From the NCBI RefSeq assembly GCF_001808955.1, contig NZ_KV795257.1, positions 56,285-120,284 on the forward strand: 64,000 nucleotides of DNA. Direction: 5' to 3'. Shown here piece after piece: positions 54,183 to 64,000 of this stretch. The notes under the pieces were generated by a model, which had not been told where the DNA came from, did no database searches, and worked only from the letters and a program-made list of their open reading frames with translations. Origin of the DNA: Rothia sp. HMSC078H08. Its GTDB lineage: Bacteria; Actinomycetota; Actinomycetes; Actinomycetales; Micrococcaceae. The first letter of the stretch is position 1, and every line of letters begins with the position of its first letter. Both the position numbers and the translations under genes were made by a program.

Positions 54183-54716
54183 CTAGCCGCACGACCAGTC
54201 AAAAACACCAGTCTCAAAATCAAAAACAGCGCTACCGCACCCAAAATTCAGCACATCAAACTCATCGAACTCAATATAACGAGCCGTCAGACCCTCCGGC
54301 AGAGCCTGCGCATAAAAATGAGTGCCACCCAGGTGAGTACCCACCGCAATCAGCGGCTTAGCCCACTCAAACCACGCCGAATCATCCGCATCCCAATCGA
54401 AAGGACTCAGATAACCAGTCTGCGGGTCAACATTCTCAAACACATCACTGGGGACCTTACCGGCATTCGGGTCATCCGTCGGAACCCACCCCACCAGAGC
54501 AGGCTTACGAGCCAGCGGCTGCTGCTGATCCGCCAAAGCCCAGGCGCTGAAGCTCTCCTCCTCACCACGATGCTCACCGGGCCGGCGCACATCCTGCGGC
54601 GGCTCCGTACGGGACGAGAACTCCTCCTCACTCAGGTACAGCACCGCAAACTCGGCATCCAAAATATCGCGCAACAACAACTGGTACGGATGCACCCGCG
54701 CCTGCGCATACTGCAC
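54183..54716 (-). CDS. Hypothetical protein, probably frameshifted at its N-terminus
   Basis: A 177-residue soluble protein with LLLRDILDAEFAVLYLSEEE at the start, a variable acidic middle, and a C-terminal part rich in Phe, Trp and Asp (SPFDWDADDSAWFEWAKPL, FDFETGVFDWSCG). I do not recognise the family. The GTG at 54716 has no SD. At 54754-54756 an ATG with GAGAGGA upstream opens another frame that stops after seven codons; removing one A from the AAAA at 54750-54753 would join it to this frame as MKATNAASDDPFEVQYAQ. It is therefore either mutated at the start or read by slippage. Confidence 0.6.
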   Translation of the reverse strand: MQYAQARVHPYQLLLRDILDAEFAVLYLSEEEFSSRTEPPQDVRRPGEHRGEEESFSAWALADQQQPLARKPALVGWVPTDDPNAGKVPSDVFENVDPQTGYLSPFDWDADDSAWFEWAKPLIAVGTHLGGTHFYAQALPEGLTARYIEFDEFDVLNFGCGSAVFDFETGVFDWSCG

Positions 54717-54831
54717 CTCAAACGGGTCATCACTAGCAGCATTCGTAGCTTTTCATGAGAGTTCCTCTCTGCAGACTATTCGCCCCACAGCACGCCGATG
54801 CACACAACACCTGCGCACATTAAACGCGTAA

Positions 54832-54868
54832 GGGGCGGGATACATACTCCCAGTATGCGTCCCGCCCC
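54832..54868 (-). terminator. Terminator after leuA
   Basis: GGGGCGGGATACATACT and AGTATGCGTCCCGCCCC pair with two mismatches around CCC, 60 bases after the leuA stop. Confidence 0.75.
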
Positions 54869-54927
54869 CGCTTCATGCGCGGCTAACGGTCACCCGAAAA
54901 CCTTGCACAAAGCATGTACGCTATCGC

Positions 54928-56763
<1,836 letters not shown>

Positions 56764-56808
56764 TCAAGGCGGTGCATCAGAAAGGATGCGAAGGTGAGAT
56801 GCCGCGTC

Positions 56809-56855
56809 AAAAAGCCGGAACGGTTGCGGCAGATTCTAGCGTGCCCCGTTCCGGC
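56809..56855 (-). terminator. Attenuator terminator of leuA
   Basis: On the minus strand GCCGGAACGG pairs perfectly with CCGTTCCGGC and TTTTT follows at once (AAAAA 56809-56813 on the plus strand). The leader peptide stop codon lies in its loop, so a ribosome stalled at the Leu codons would alter folding. Upstream, GCGGGGTTACCCGC (56881-56894) is a candidate pause hairpin. Confidence 0.88.
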
Positions 56856-56919
56856 GAATAAGCAGCAGGTTCACTGCCTGGCGGGTAACCCCGCGCTTGC
56901 TCTCACCGTCAATAGTCAT
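56836..56919 (-). CDS. leuL: leu leader peptide
   Basis: A 27-residue frame starting MTIDGESKRG, with control codons Leu-Leu-Leu-Ile (CTG CTG CTT ATT) at 18-21 and ending RRNGAR. GGAGG stands just before its ATG. The branched-chain cluster, the stop codon inside the terminator loop and the position before leuA are those of attenuation-controlled leuA genes of other Actinobacteria. Confidence 0.85.
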   Translation of the reverse strand: MTIDGESKRGVTRQAVNLLLIRRNGAR

Positions 56920-56999
56920 GCCTCCACGCTATCACAGGGGTCGGAGGCGGTGGCAGGGCACCCGGGAAGCCGTCCATCATCTGGAAAGAATCAACGACA

Positions 57000-57036
57000 A
57001 AGGGGCGCAGCCACCATTTCTGGCGCTACGCCCCTT
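57000..57036 (-). terminator. Terminator of the second LCP gene
   Basis: AAGGGGCG with AGC/CCA pairs to TGG with GCT and CGCCCCTT around a short loop, 45 bases after the stop; TTT follows on the minus strand. Confidence 0.8.
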
Positions 57037-57080
57037 CACTCAATATTCACGTATCTGCGCTATGTTCTACTAGCTACAAC

Positions 57081-58520
57081 CTAGTAGGCGAAAGCAGTCT
57101 GGCACTTGTGCTGATCAGCAGTCTGACCGGTCGCGTTACCCGCAATCGCAGCCTCCTGCTTCTCCATCGCCTCACCGGACGGGAAGTCAGTACCAATCGT
57201 CACCGACACGCCCAGAACCTCTTCAGTAGCCACCACGCGGGTTACGTTCAGCTTCGCGGCGATTTCCTTCGCTTCCGCCTCGTAACCGGTCGAGTAGAAC
57301 ACCGTGGTGAAGTTCGTCGGGTTAGCGGAAGTACCGGGAGTAACATTCGTGTAGCCTAGGCCCTCAATCACCGAAGCGATTGTAGCCGAGCGACCATCCA
57401 GACCGGTCGCGTTGTACACGTTCACCGGAACCGTACGATCGAGCTGAACCGGAGCGGCAGAAGTAGCCGGTGCCTCCGGAGCCTTCTCTTCCTTCAGCGA
57501 CTTATCATCACGCAGACGCTGGAACACGTTCGCAGCATCCGCAGAAACCTGCAGGCGGTTCTCATCCTGGCTCCACGGCTCAGTCGGCACCGTCGCAAAC
57601 ACAACATTCGACAGGTCCACGCCGCCGAGAGCCGCACCAACACCCACCAGAGTGCTGATATTGCCCAGGTTCTTATCCACCGTCACGTTCTGAGTAATCG
57701 CCTCAGCAATGTTAATCAGACGGCCTGGATTCGACAGAGTACCCTCGCTCTTCACCTTACGTAGCAGCGAAGACAAGAAGCCCTGCTGAGCCTGAATACG
57801 ACCAATATCGGAACCATCCGAGAAGCCGTGGCGGCTACGCAAAAACGCAAGAGCCTGCTCACCCTCAACAGTGGAAGTACCCGCAGGAAGCTTCAGACCG
57901 CTGTACTCGTCATCAATCGGAGCGTCCACACAGACCTGAACGCCACCAACAACCTTCGACAGCTCCTTCACAGCGTTAAAGTCCACCAGCATAAAGTGGT
58001 CAATATTCACGCCGGTCAGCTTGCTAATGGTCGCCACAGTACAACCGGCACCACCGCGAGACAGAGACTCGTTAATCTGAACGTTCTCCTCAGCCGGGTA
58101 CACGGTGCCGCTCTCAGGGTCAGTACACTGCGGCACATCAACCATCAAGTCACGCGGGAACGACAGCACGCTCACGTTCTTGCGGTCCTTGCTGATCTGC
58201 AGAAGCATCATCACGTCCGCGCGAGCCTCAGAATTGCGGTCATCCTCATTACCGTACGCGCCGTTATTGCCCTTACGGGTATCGGAACCAATCACGAGAA
58301 TGTCCAAAGCGCCGTTCTCCAGGCCGTCCTTGTAATTGCTGATGTTCAGCTCCTGAGTATGCAGATTATTGCGCATACGCAGAGCCAACACGCCACCAAA
58401 GCCAACAACAATGACGAGCATGCAAGCAGTAAGCAGAGCAATCCACTTATTGCGATTTGAAGTCATCACCGTCGTGCGCATATGACGACCGGTGCTTCGT
58501 AAACGAGGTGCCTGGGGCAT
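57081..58520 (-). CDS. LCP family transferase with LytR C-terminal domain
   Basis: Second LytR-CpsA-Psr enzyme of the window, 479 residues. One transmembrane segment (about 28-48), LCP domain (about 75-300: VIGSDTRKGNNG, RADVMMLLQI, SFPRDLMVDVPQC, FLRSRHGFSDGSDIGR, with the Arg and Asp ligands of the polyprenyl phosphate) and a LytR_C domain (about 360-450: VPVNVYNATGLDGRS). The tail has an extra Cys. Likely attaches wall glycopolymers such as teichuronic-type or arabinogalactan-like polymers; the polymer is unknown. ATG at 58520 has AAAAGG upstream. Confidence 0.92.
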   Translation of the reverse strand: MPQAPRLRSTGRHMRTTVMTSNRNKWIALLTACMLVIVVGFGGVLALRMRNNLHTQELNISNYKDGLENGALDILVIGSDTRKGNNGAYGNEDDRNSEARADVMMLLQISKDRKNVSVLSFPRDLMVDVPQCTDPESGTVYPAEENVQINESLSRGGAGCTVATISKLTGVNIDHFMLVDFNAVKELSKVVGGVQVCVDAPIDDEYSGLKLPAGTSTVEGEQALAFLRSRHGFSDGSDIGRIQAQQGFLSSLLRKVKSEGTLSNPGRLINIAEAITQNVTVDKNLGNISTLVGVGAALGGVDLSNVVFATVPTEPWSQDENRLQVSADAANVFQRLRDDKSLKEEKAPEAPATSAAPVQLDRTVPVNVYNATGLDGRSATIASVIEGLGYTNVTPGTSANPTNFTTVFYSTGYEAEAKEIAAKLNVTRVVATEEVLGVSVTIGTDFPSGEAMEKQEAAIAGNATGQTADQHKCQTAFAY

Positions 58521-58602
58521 ACCTTTTCTCTTTCTGCCGGTGAGCAAGTGCTTTCTCAGAGTAACACTCTTCCCTATGAGCGCCGAATGAGTAGGAAAAC
58601 TA

Positions 58603-59760
58603 CTAGAATCCCAGGCGATTCAACGCACGCGCGTCAGACTGCCATTCCTTCGCAACCTTCACATGAATATTCAGGTAAATGCGGGTACCGAGCATCGCCT
58701 CAATCTGCTCACGAGCCTTCGTACCAATCTTGCGCAGATTCGAGCCGCCCTTACCGATAATGATGTACTTCTGCGACTCACGCTCCACAAACAGGTTCAC
58801 GTGCACATCCAGCAGCGGGTTATCCGCCGGGCGGCCCTCACGGAACTGCATCTCCTCAACCGTCACAGCAATCGAGTGGGGCAGCTCCTCGCGGGCACCC
58901 TCCAGAGCTGCCTCACGCACCAGCTCCGCAATGAGGGTTGCCTCCGGCTCATCGGTCAGCTCACCGTCCGGGTACAGCGGCGGCGACAGCGGAGTGTACT
59001 GCGCCAGCAGGTCAGCGACCGCATCCACCTGGAAATGCTTCACAGCAGACACCGGGATAATCGCAGCCCAGCCGCCCTTACCGTCAACCGGCATCGGCTC
59101 AGACACCTCACCCGCACGGCGCTTAGCCGCAGGACCCGAACCCTTCGCGAAAGGCACAGCATCATTCTTGCCGCCCTTACCCTTGGGGCCCTTACCCTTC
59201 TGCTTCGCACGATGCGCGGCACGCTTAGCACGAGCCGCACGCTCAGCGCTCATGACCTCCTCGCCGAGTGCCTCAACAGCCAGCAGCTGCTCACGCAACT
59301 CCTCAGAGCTCACAGTGTCAGCCTTCGTCACAATCGCGACGACCGGCTTATTGCTCGACGCCACCAGCTGCGACGCAATGTAACGGTCACCCGGACCGAT
59401 CTTCTCATTCGCCGGAATGCAGAAGCCCAGCACATCCACCTGCGAAAGGGTGCTCGCCACCAGGTCGTTCAGACGCTCACCCAGCAGAGTGCGGGGGCGG
59501 TGAATACCCGGGGTGTCCACCAGAATCAGCTGGTACTCGTCCTTGTGCACAATACCGCGAATCGTGTGGCGGGTCGTCTGCGGACGGTTCGAGGTGATAG
59601 CCACCTTCTGGCCAACCATAGCGTTCGTCAGAGTGGACTTACCGGCGTTGGGGCGGCCCACCAGCGACGCGAAGCCCGAACGGAAATTCTCCGGGTAGGT
59701 CGGTAGCGGGGTGCTCAAGTCCAGCGTGCTCAAATCGAGCGGGGTGTACTCCTGGTCCAT
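58603..59760 (-). CDS. era: GTPase Era
   Basis: Essential GTPase for 16S rRNA maturation and 30S assembly. The 385-residue protein has G1 GRPNAGKST (35-43), G2 RPQTTRHTIRG, G3 VDTPGIH, G4 TKAD and G5 VSAV, and a C-terminal KH domain (KYIIIGKGGSNLRKIG). It is about 80 residues longer than typical Era because of a basic, Gly-rich insertion (about 165-230, AKQKGKGPKGKGGK) between G4 and G5. AAGGAGA precedes the ATG. The order phoH-ybeY-corC-era is the standard ribosome-maturation operon. Confidence 0.95.
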   Translation of the reverse strand: MDQEYTPLDLSTLDLSTPLPTYPENFRSGFASLVGRPNAGKSTLTNAMVGQKVAITSNRPQTTRHTIRGIVHKDEYQLILVDTPGIHRPRTLLGERLNDLVASTLSQVDVLGFCIPANEKIGPGDRYIASQLVASSNKPVVAIVTKADTVSSEELREQLLAVEALGEEVMSAERAARAKRAAHRAKQKGKGPKGKGGKNDAVPFAKGSGPAAKRRAGEVSEPMPVDGKGGWAAIIPVSAVKHFQVDAVADLLAQYTPLSPPLYPDGELTDEPEATLIAELVREAALEGAREELPHSIAVTVEEMQFREGRPADNPLLDVHVNLFVERESQKYIIIGKGGSNLRKIGTKAREQIEAMLGTRIYLNIHVKVAKEWQSDARALNRLGF

Positions 59761-59885
59761 TGTGTTTCTCCTTATCAACCCCGTGCGGGGCGTATGGGAT
59801 GCCAGCCTCATCTGCCTGCGCCTTCCGGGGGCGGGGCGGCCGGCTCAAAGTGTGTATGGGATGATGCGGCGTCTATATTCGATGT

Positions 59886-61352
59886 CTAGCGGTTGCCGTG
59901 CTGATCGGTTGCCGGTTCAGCCTCTGCAATGTCTCCCGGAAGATCCGGATGCGCGTGCGGCTCAGCCACAGCGGGCGGCTCGGTATCCACTGTGAGGATG
60001 TCAGCAACCTCCGCGGAATTAGGCTCCGAGGAAGATGCCGCGGAACCTTCAGCACCCTGCTGCTCATCACGAGGCGGCTCATACCACGCCTGCAACATAT
60101 CCACCTGGTGGCGGCGACCCGACGAACCAATCGCACGAATATGAATGCCGTCAATCTCAATCTCAGAACCGATAATCGGCACCATGCCCAGATGCTTAGC
60201 GAGCAGACCGCCCACCGTATCAACATCTTCATCGTCGAGCTCACGACCGAAAATCTCGCCCAGCTCATCAATACCCAGACGGGCAGAGAGACGGAACGTA
60301 CCGTCATCATTCAGTGTGTAATCGGGGCTCTCACGGTCGTACTCGTCAGAAATGTCACCGACCAGTTCCTCAATCAGGTCCTCAAGGGTAATCAGGCCGG
60401 CGGTGCCGCCGTACTCGTCAACAATGATCGCCACGTGCGTGGACTCACGCTGCATCTCACGCAGCAAATCCATGGCGCGCTTCGACTCGGGCTCAAAACG
60501 TGCCGGACGCATCAACTCAACCACGGTCGGCAGGGCGGTACCCTCGGGAGCCTCACCGTGCAGGATGAAGGCGCGCATCGCGTCCTTCAGGTAAAGCACG
60601 CCCAGAATCTCATCGCTCGAATCACCAATCACCGGCATACGCGAATAACCCGAACGCAGGAACAGACTCAGCGCCTCACGCAGAGGAGTGTCGCGGCTAG
60701 CGGTGAGCATGTCGGTACGCGGAACCATGAGCGAACGGATGCGGGTATCGTCCATCTCAAAGACGGACTGCACCATCTGCGCCTCGTCATCTTCAATGGT
60801 TTCAGCGTCGGAGGCGCGGTCCAGGAACTCGCGCAGCTCCTCTTCATCGAACACACCCACCGGGGCCTCAGCCGAACGTTCCGGCGCCAGGCGCACGCTG
60901 AGCTTATCGAGCAGACCAGTCGCCGGGCTCAGCAGAACCGACAGGTAGTGCACCGGGCGAGCCAGCACACGAATCGACGCGACCGGGCGGTTACGTCCCA
61001 GAGCACGCGCTAGCACATGCAGAATCGGGTAGCCCACCAGCGCAACGATCACGAGGGTCAACACGACGGCGAGCGCGTGCACCTCAACCAGGTTCAGCAG
61101 GCAGGTCATGGTGGCGAGCACCGCGGTGGCTGCCGCAATGAGGCGGGTCAGGCGCAGCGGGTGCGTGTACGCCTCGGAGTCACCGTCGAGGGTGCGCTGC
61201 AGGACGCGCGCACCGAGGGTGTCCGGGTGTGCCTCCACGGCTTCTTCCGCCTCGTTGTGCGGCAAGTAGGTGAACGCGGTTTCGGCGATTGCCGCGACCA
61301 CGGTCAGGCAGAGCGCGAGAACGGCGAGGAGGGCTGTGAGTAGAATGTCCAC
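59886..61352 (-). CDS. HlyC/CorC-family CNNM-like membrane protein
   Basis: Membrane protein of 488 residues with the N-terminal DUF21 region (four hydrophobic segments within about 1-150), two CBS domains (about 205-335: MVPRTDMLTASRDTPLREAL, VIIVDEYGGTAGLITLEDL, key EYGGTAGLIT) and a CorC/HlyC domain (about 345-430). The family is linked to magnesium/cobalt export and membrane integrity. A long acidic tail ends it. GTG start with GGGGAG upstream, 9 bases after ybeY. In Actinobacteria this gene regularly separates ybeY from era. Confidence 0.9.
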   Translation of the reverse strand: MDILLTALLAVLALCLTVVAAIAETAFTYLPHNEAEEAVEAHPDTLGARVLQRTLDGDSEAYTHPLRLTRLIAAATAVLATMTCLLNLVEVHALAVVLTLVIVALVGYPILHVLARALGRNRPVASIRVLARPVHYLSVLLSPATGLLDKLSVRLAPERSAEAPVGVFDEEELREFLDRASDAETIEDDEAQMVQSVFEMDDTRIRSLMVPRTDMLTASRDTPLREALSLFLRSGYSRMPVIGDSSDEILGVLYLKDAMRAFILHGEAPEGTALPTVVELMRPARFEPESKRAMDLLREMQRESTHVAIIVDEYGGTAGLITLEDLIEELVGDISDEYDRESPDYTLNDDGTFRLSARLGIDELGEIFGRELDDEDVDTVGGLLAKHLGMVPIIGSEIEIDGIHIRAIGSSGRRHQVDMLQAWYEPPRDEQQGAEGSAASSSEPNSAEVADILTVDTEPPAVAEPHAHPDLPGDIAEAEPATDQHGNR

Positions 61353-61361
61353 GCCGCTCCC

Positions 61362-61883
61362 CTAGTGTCGAGTTTCGACCGGTGCCGGGCGGCCCAGGAA
61401 CTCTTCGAGGATGGAGCGCTGAATGCCGAACATTTCAGCTTCCTCTTCGGCGGTGCCGTGGTCGTAGCCCAGGCAGTGCAGAATGCCGTGGGTGGTGAGC
61501 AAGCACAGCTCGTCCAGGGTGCTGTGACCTGCATCTGCGCCCTGACGTGCGGCGACGGGCGGGCAGAGGATGATGTCACCGAGCATGCCGCTGGAGGGAT
61601 TTTCGGGGGTTCCCGGTTCCAGCTCGTCCATGGGGAAGCTCATCACGTCGGTTGCGCCGGGCAGGTCCATCCACTCGATGTGCACGCGTTCCATTTCGTC
61701 TTCGTTCACGATGGCGATGGACAGGTAGGTGTCATCGGCAAGGTGCATGCGTTTGAAGGCGTGCTCGACGAGGCGGGTGAGCACCTCGGTGTCTACCGCT
61801 TCGAAAGATTCGCGGATGAAGGCGTCGGTTGCCGGGTCGGCACCGGTTGCGGGTTCTTCACAGTCGAATTCGATCTCTGCCAC
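61362..61883 (-). CDS. ybeY: Endoribonuclease YbeY
   Basis: Zinc-dependent single-strand endoribonuclease in 16S rRNA 3' maturation and ribosome quality control. The 173-residue protein has the metal motif HGILHCLGYDH (about 132-142), the family VLVFPM-like DVMSFPMDE and LGDIILCPP. An acidic N-terminal stretch of about 25 residues precedes the domain. GTG start; the SD GGAAGG lies in the end of phoH and the gap to phoH is 3 bases. Confidence 0.95.
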   Translation of the reverse strand: MAEIEFDCEEPATGADPATDAFIRESFEAVDTEVLTRLVEHAFKRMHLADDTYLSIAIVNEDEMERVHIEWMDLPGATDVMSFPMDELEPGTPENPSSGMLGDIILCPPVAARQGADAGHSTLDELCLLTTHGILHCLGYDHGTAEEEAEMFGIQRSILEEFLGRPAPVETRH

Positions 61884-61886
61884 CGT

Positions 61887-63035
61887 TTAGCGTCCTTCCG
61901 GGGTGGTCTGTGCGTTGTCGGAGTTTGCCTGGTTCTGCGCGGCGTTCTTTTCAACGTTCTTTTCGGAGCCGCCGTTAATACCAGCGCGGTCCAGCAGCTT
62001 CTCAGCTGCGGCCTCGATGGTGGCGCGCTTGACCTTGCGGTTGCGCTTGCGTTCCATTGCCTTCTGGTCTTCGCCCCACTGATCGTAGGCGGACACAATA
62101 TTCGAGACCAGGGTGTGGCGCACCACGTCGGAGGATTCCAGGATGCTGAAGTGAATGTCCTCCACGCCCTGCAGAATGTTGCGCACCTGCTTCAGGCCGG
62201 ATGCGGCGCCACCGGGCAGGTCAACCTGGGTGATATCGCCGGTGATGACCATCTTCGAACCGAAGCCTAGGCGGGTCAGGAACATCTTCATCTGCTCGGC
62301 GGTGGTGTTCTGCGCCTCGTCGAGGATGATGAACGCGTCGTTGAGGGTGCGGCCGCGCATGTACGCCAGCGGTGCGACCTCAATGGTGCCCGCCTCCATG
62401 AGCTTGGGGATGGTTTCGGGCTCGAGCATGTCGTGCAGTGCGTCGTAGAGCGGGCGCAGGTACGGGTCAATCTTCTCGTTGAGGGTGCCGGGCAGGAAGC
62501 CCAGACGCTCGCCGGCCTCCACGGCGGGGCGGGTGAGGATAATGCGGTTCACTTCGTGGGTCTGCAGCGCCTGCACTGCCTTCGCCATGGCGAGGTAGGT
62601 CTTACCGGTACCCGCCGGGCCGATGCCGAAGATGACGGTGTTCGCGTCGATAGCGTCCACGTACTTCTTCTGGTTAATGGTCTTGGGGCGGATCGTGGTG
62701 CCGCGGGTGGAGAGGATGCTGGTGGACAGCGAGTGCGCCGGGTTGCTCAGTTCGTCACCGAGCATGCCCATGAGGCGGTGAATGACCTGCACGGTAATCT
62801 GCGTGTCGTGGCTGGAGAGCACACGCAGTTCGTTCAGCAGCTTAGCGGCGGTGTTGACGGCCTCGGAGGGGCCGGTGATGAGCACGTCCAGGTCCTTGGG
62901 ACGCAGGCTAATCTGCTCGAAGTAGTCCTCGATAATTGCCAGGTGCGCGTCCTGCGGGCCGAGCACGGCAATCATTTCTGCGGCGCTCTTGAAGGATACG
63001 GTGCGCGCGGTCGAGAGAGGTCGGGAGGTAGTCAT
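61887..63035 (-). CDS. phoH: PhoH-like ATPase
   Basis: P-loop ATPase of 382 residues, putatively an RNA helicase acting with YbeY. An N-terminal KH-like part (about 20-110) precedes the domain with Walker A GPAGTGKT (about 138-145), [15 protein letters not shown], Walker [11 protein letters not shown] and [11 protein letters not shown] disordered Asn/Gln-rich tail ends it. Good SD (GGGAGG-like, TCGGGAGG) before nothing on this strand; the ATG follows CAAGGAGCC. It starts the phoH-ybeY-corC-era run. Confidence 0.93.
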   Translation of the reverse strand: MTTSRPLSTARTVSFKSAAEMIAVLGPQDAHLAIIEDYFEQISLRPKDLDVLITGPSEAVNTAAKLLNELRVLSSHDTQITVQVIHRLMGMLGDELSNPAHSLSTSILSTRGTTIRPKTINQKKYVDAIDANTVIFGIGPAGTGKTYLAMAKAVQALQTHEVNRIILTRPAVEAGERLGFLPGTLNEKIDPYLRPLYDALHDMLEPETIPKLMEAGTIEVAPLAYMRGRTLNDAFIILDEAQNTTAEQMKMFLTRLGFGSKMVITGDITQVDLPGGAASGLKQVRNILQGVEDIHFSILESSDVVRHTLVSNIVSAYDQWGEDQKAMERKRNRKVKRATIEAAAEKLLDRAGINGGSEKNVEKNAAQNQANSDNAQTTPEGR

Positions 63036-63118
63036 ATGGGCTCCTTGGCTAGTGATGTATTTACAAGTATAGATGGGTGTGATGCGCCACGCCCTGGTGG
63101 ATTCCTGTCAGCGGCGCT

Positions 63119-63892
63119 CTACCAGCGGCCCAGCACCACGTTCAGGGTGCACATGGCGGCAGAACCGGCGGTGGAGGAACGCAGCACCTCGTCACCGAGC
63201 AACGCCAGCTGCGCGCCGGCGTCGGTGAAGAGCTGCACTTCGCGGTCGCTAATGCCGCCTTCGGGTCCGACGAGCAGGTAGATTTCTTCGGGCAGGTTCT
63301 CTGCCTCGACAAGCTTGCGTGCCAGAGCGCTGAGGCGTTCGGTCGCCTGCTCATGCAGGATGAACACGGCGGCGGACTGCTCAGAGCCGGCTACTTCTTC
63401 AATGAGCTCCACCAGGTCGGCGGTGCTGTACAGGTCGTACACTTCGGGAATGAGCGCGCGGCGCGACTGCTTCGCCGCGGCGGTGACGGTGTTCTGCCAC
63501 TTGGTGTGTGCCTTGGAGGCGCGCTCCCCCTTCCAACGCACGATGGAACGGTCCGCGCTCCACGGAAGCACACCGTACACGCCCAGCTCGGTCGCGGTTT
63601 CGATGGCGAGCAGGTCGCGGCCGTCCTTCGCGAGCGCCTGCACCAGGTAGATGGAGGGCACGCTACGTTCCTCGCGCAGCTCCTGCACCTGCACGCTCAC
63701 GCCGTCCGCATTGATGGAGGCGACCGTACCGAGTGCGCGGCGGCCGGTGCCGTCGCCCAGGTCGATGCGTTCGCCGAGCTCAAGGCGCTTGACGAGGGCG
63801 TGCTTGCCTTCGGAGCCGCCGAGCGCACAGGTGGCGCCGGGGGTGAGTGCGTCGTATTCTTCCGTGCTGATGTAGAAGATGGGGGCGCTCAT
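63119..63892 (-). CDS. rsmE: 16S rRNA (uracil-1498-N3)-methyltransferase RsmE
   Basis: SPOUT methyltransferase that modifies U1498 at the decoding centre. The 257-residue protein has an N-terminal PUA-like domain (about 1-75, GSEGKHALVKRL) and the knot domain with EQATERL, LLVGPEGGISDREV (about 205-218) and LGDEVLRSSTAGSAA (about 234-248), all diagnostic. AAGGAGA precedes the ATG. It lies 83 bases upstream of phoH on the same strand and probably shares transcription with it. The remaining 108 bases to the window edge contain no gene. Confidence 0.95.
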   Translation of the reverse strand: MSAPIFYISTEEYDALTPGATCALGGSEGKHALVKRLELGERIDLGDGTGRRALGTVASINADGVSVQVQELREERSVPSIYLVQALAKDGRDLLAIETATELGVYGVLPWSADRSIVRWKGERASKAHTKWQNTVTAAAKQSRRALIPEVYDLYSTADLVELIEEVAGSEQSAAVFILHEQATERLSALARKLVEAENLPEEIYLLVGPEGGISDREVQLFTDAGAQLALLGDEVLRSSTAGSAAMCTLNVVLGRW

Positions 63893-64000
63893 GGTTCTCC
63901 TTGAGGTGCGGGCTGAAAGCGTGGGTGGAGTGTGAAATAGGTGTATAGCTTAGCGCGGGCGCGTACAGCGCAATGCTGACAGGAATGCGGCGGGGGCGGG

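Overview
The window is a 64 kb stretch of chromosome from a high-G+C Gram-positive actinobacterium, most likely the genus Rothia (Micrococcaceae). The evidence is the Pup conjugation cluster, a mycothiol ligase (mshC), RbpA, a polyprenol mannosyl transferase (ppm1), a DUF3043 membrane protein, moderate-to-high G+C and many apparently leaderless genes. The genus is inferred from gene content; no database search was made. I see no phage, insertion sequence, CRISPR array, rRNA or plasmid function. The one tRNA is tRNA-Leu(GAG).

Layout. 0-2.5 kb: end of an unknown gene, then the biotin ECF transporter bioY-bioM-bioN on the minus strand behind a BioQ-like operator. 2.6-5 kb: an ABC-F ATPase and a 28-residue acidic peptide gene behind a structured leader. 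5-10.5 kb: a YdjM-like membrane protein, a small Cys protein, fabG, a non-canonical SDR, an ABC ATPase coupled to a SpoU methyltransferase, and rpmE2. 10.7-20 kb: an LCP cell-wall enzyme, a HIRAN-like membrane protein, pepN, tRNA-Leu, a butanediol-type dehydrogenase and an M20 amidohydrolase with a His-rich front. 20-30 kb: ldh, an acidic protein, recO, uppS, pyrD, a lipoprotein, a DUF3043 protein, an M20 dipeptidase, erpA and trpD.

30-35 kb: a 0.6 kb structured non-coding stretch, NfeD and SPFH membrane proteins, rbpA behind a SigR-type promoter, ppm1, and an amidohydrolase-fold protein without its metal ligands. 35-51.3 kb, all on the minus strand: trmI, mpa/arc, dop, pup, pafA, two FKBP isomerases, a fused pafBC regulator, a small membrane protein, tatA, tatC and helY. 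This has the order of the mycobacterial Pup-proteasome region, but prcBA is absent between pup and pafA and the Mpa C-terminus lacks the proteasome-docking tail. 51.4-64 kb, minus strand: a 40-residue candidate gene, mshC, uppP, a frameshifted hypothetical gene, leuA with a leucine leader-peptide attenuator, a second LCP enzyme, and era, corC-like, ybeY, phoH and rsmE.

Themes. Envelope building (uppS, uppP, ppm1, two LCP proteins), redox homeostasis (mshC, SigR-type rbpA promoter), ribosome and RNA maturation (ybeY, era, rsmE, trmI, rpmE2) and protein tagging (Pup) dominate. The observations most worth following are the proteasome-less Pup locus, the acidic micro-protein with its leader, the leuA attenuator, at least nine genes with a -10 box 6-7 nt before the start codon, and several unassigned perfect palindromes.
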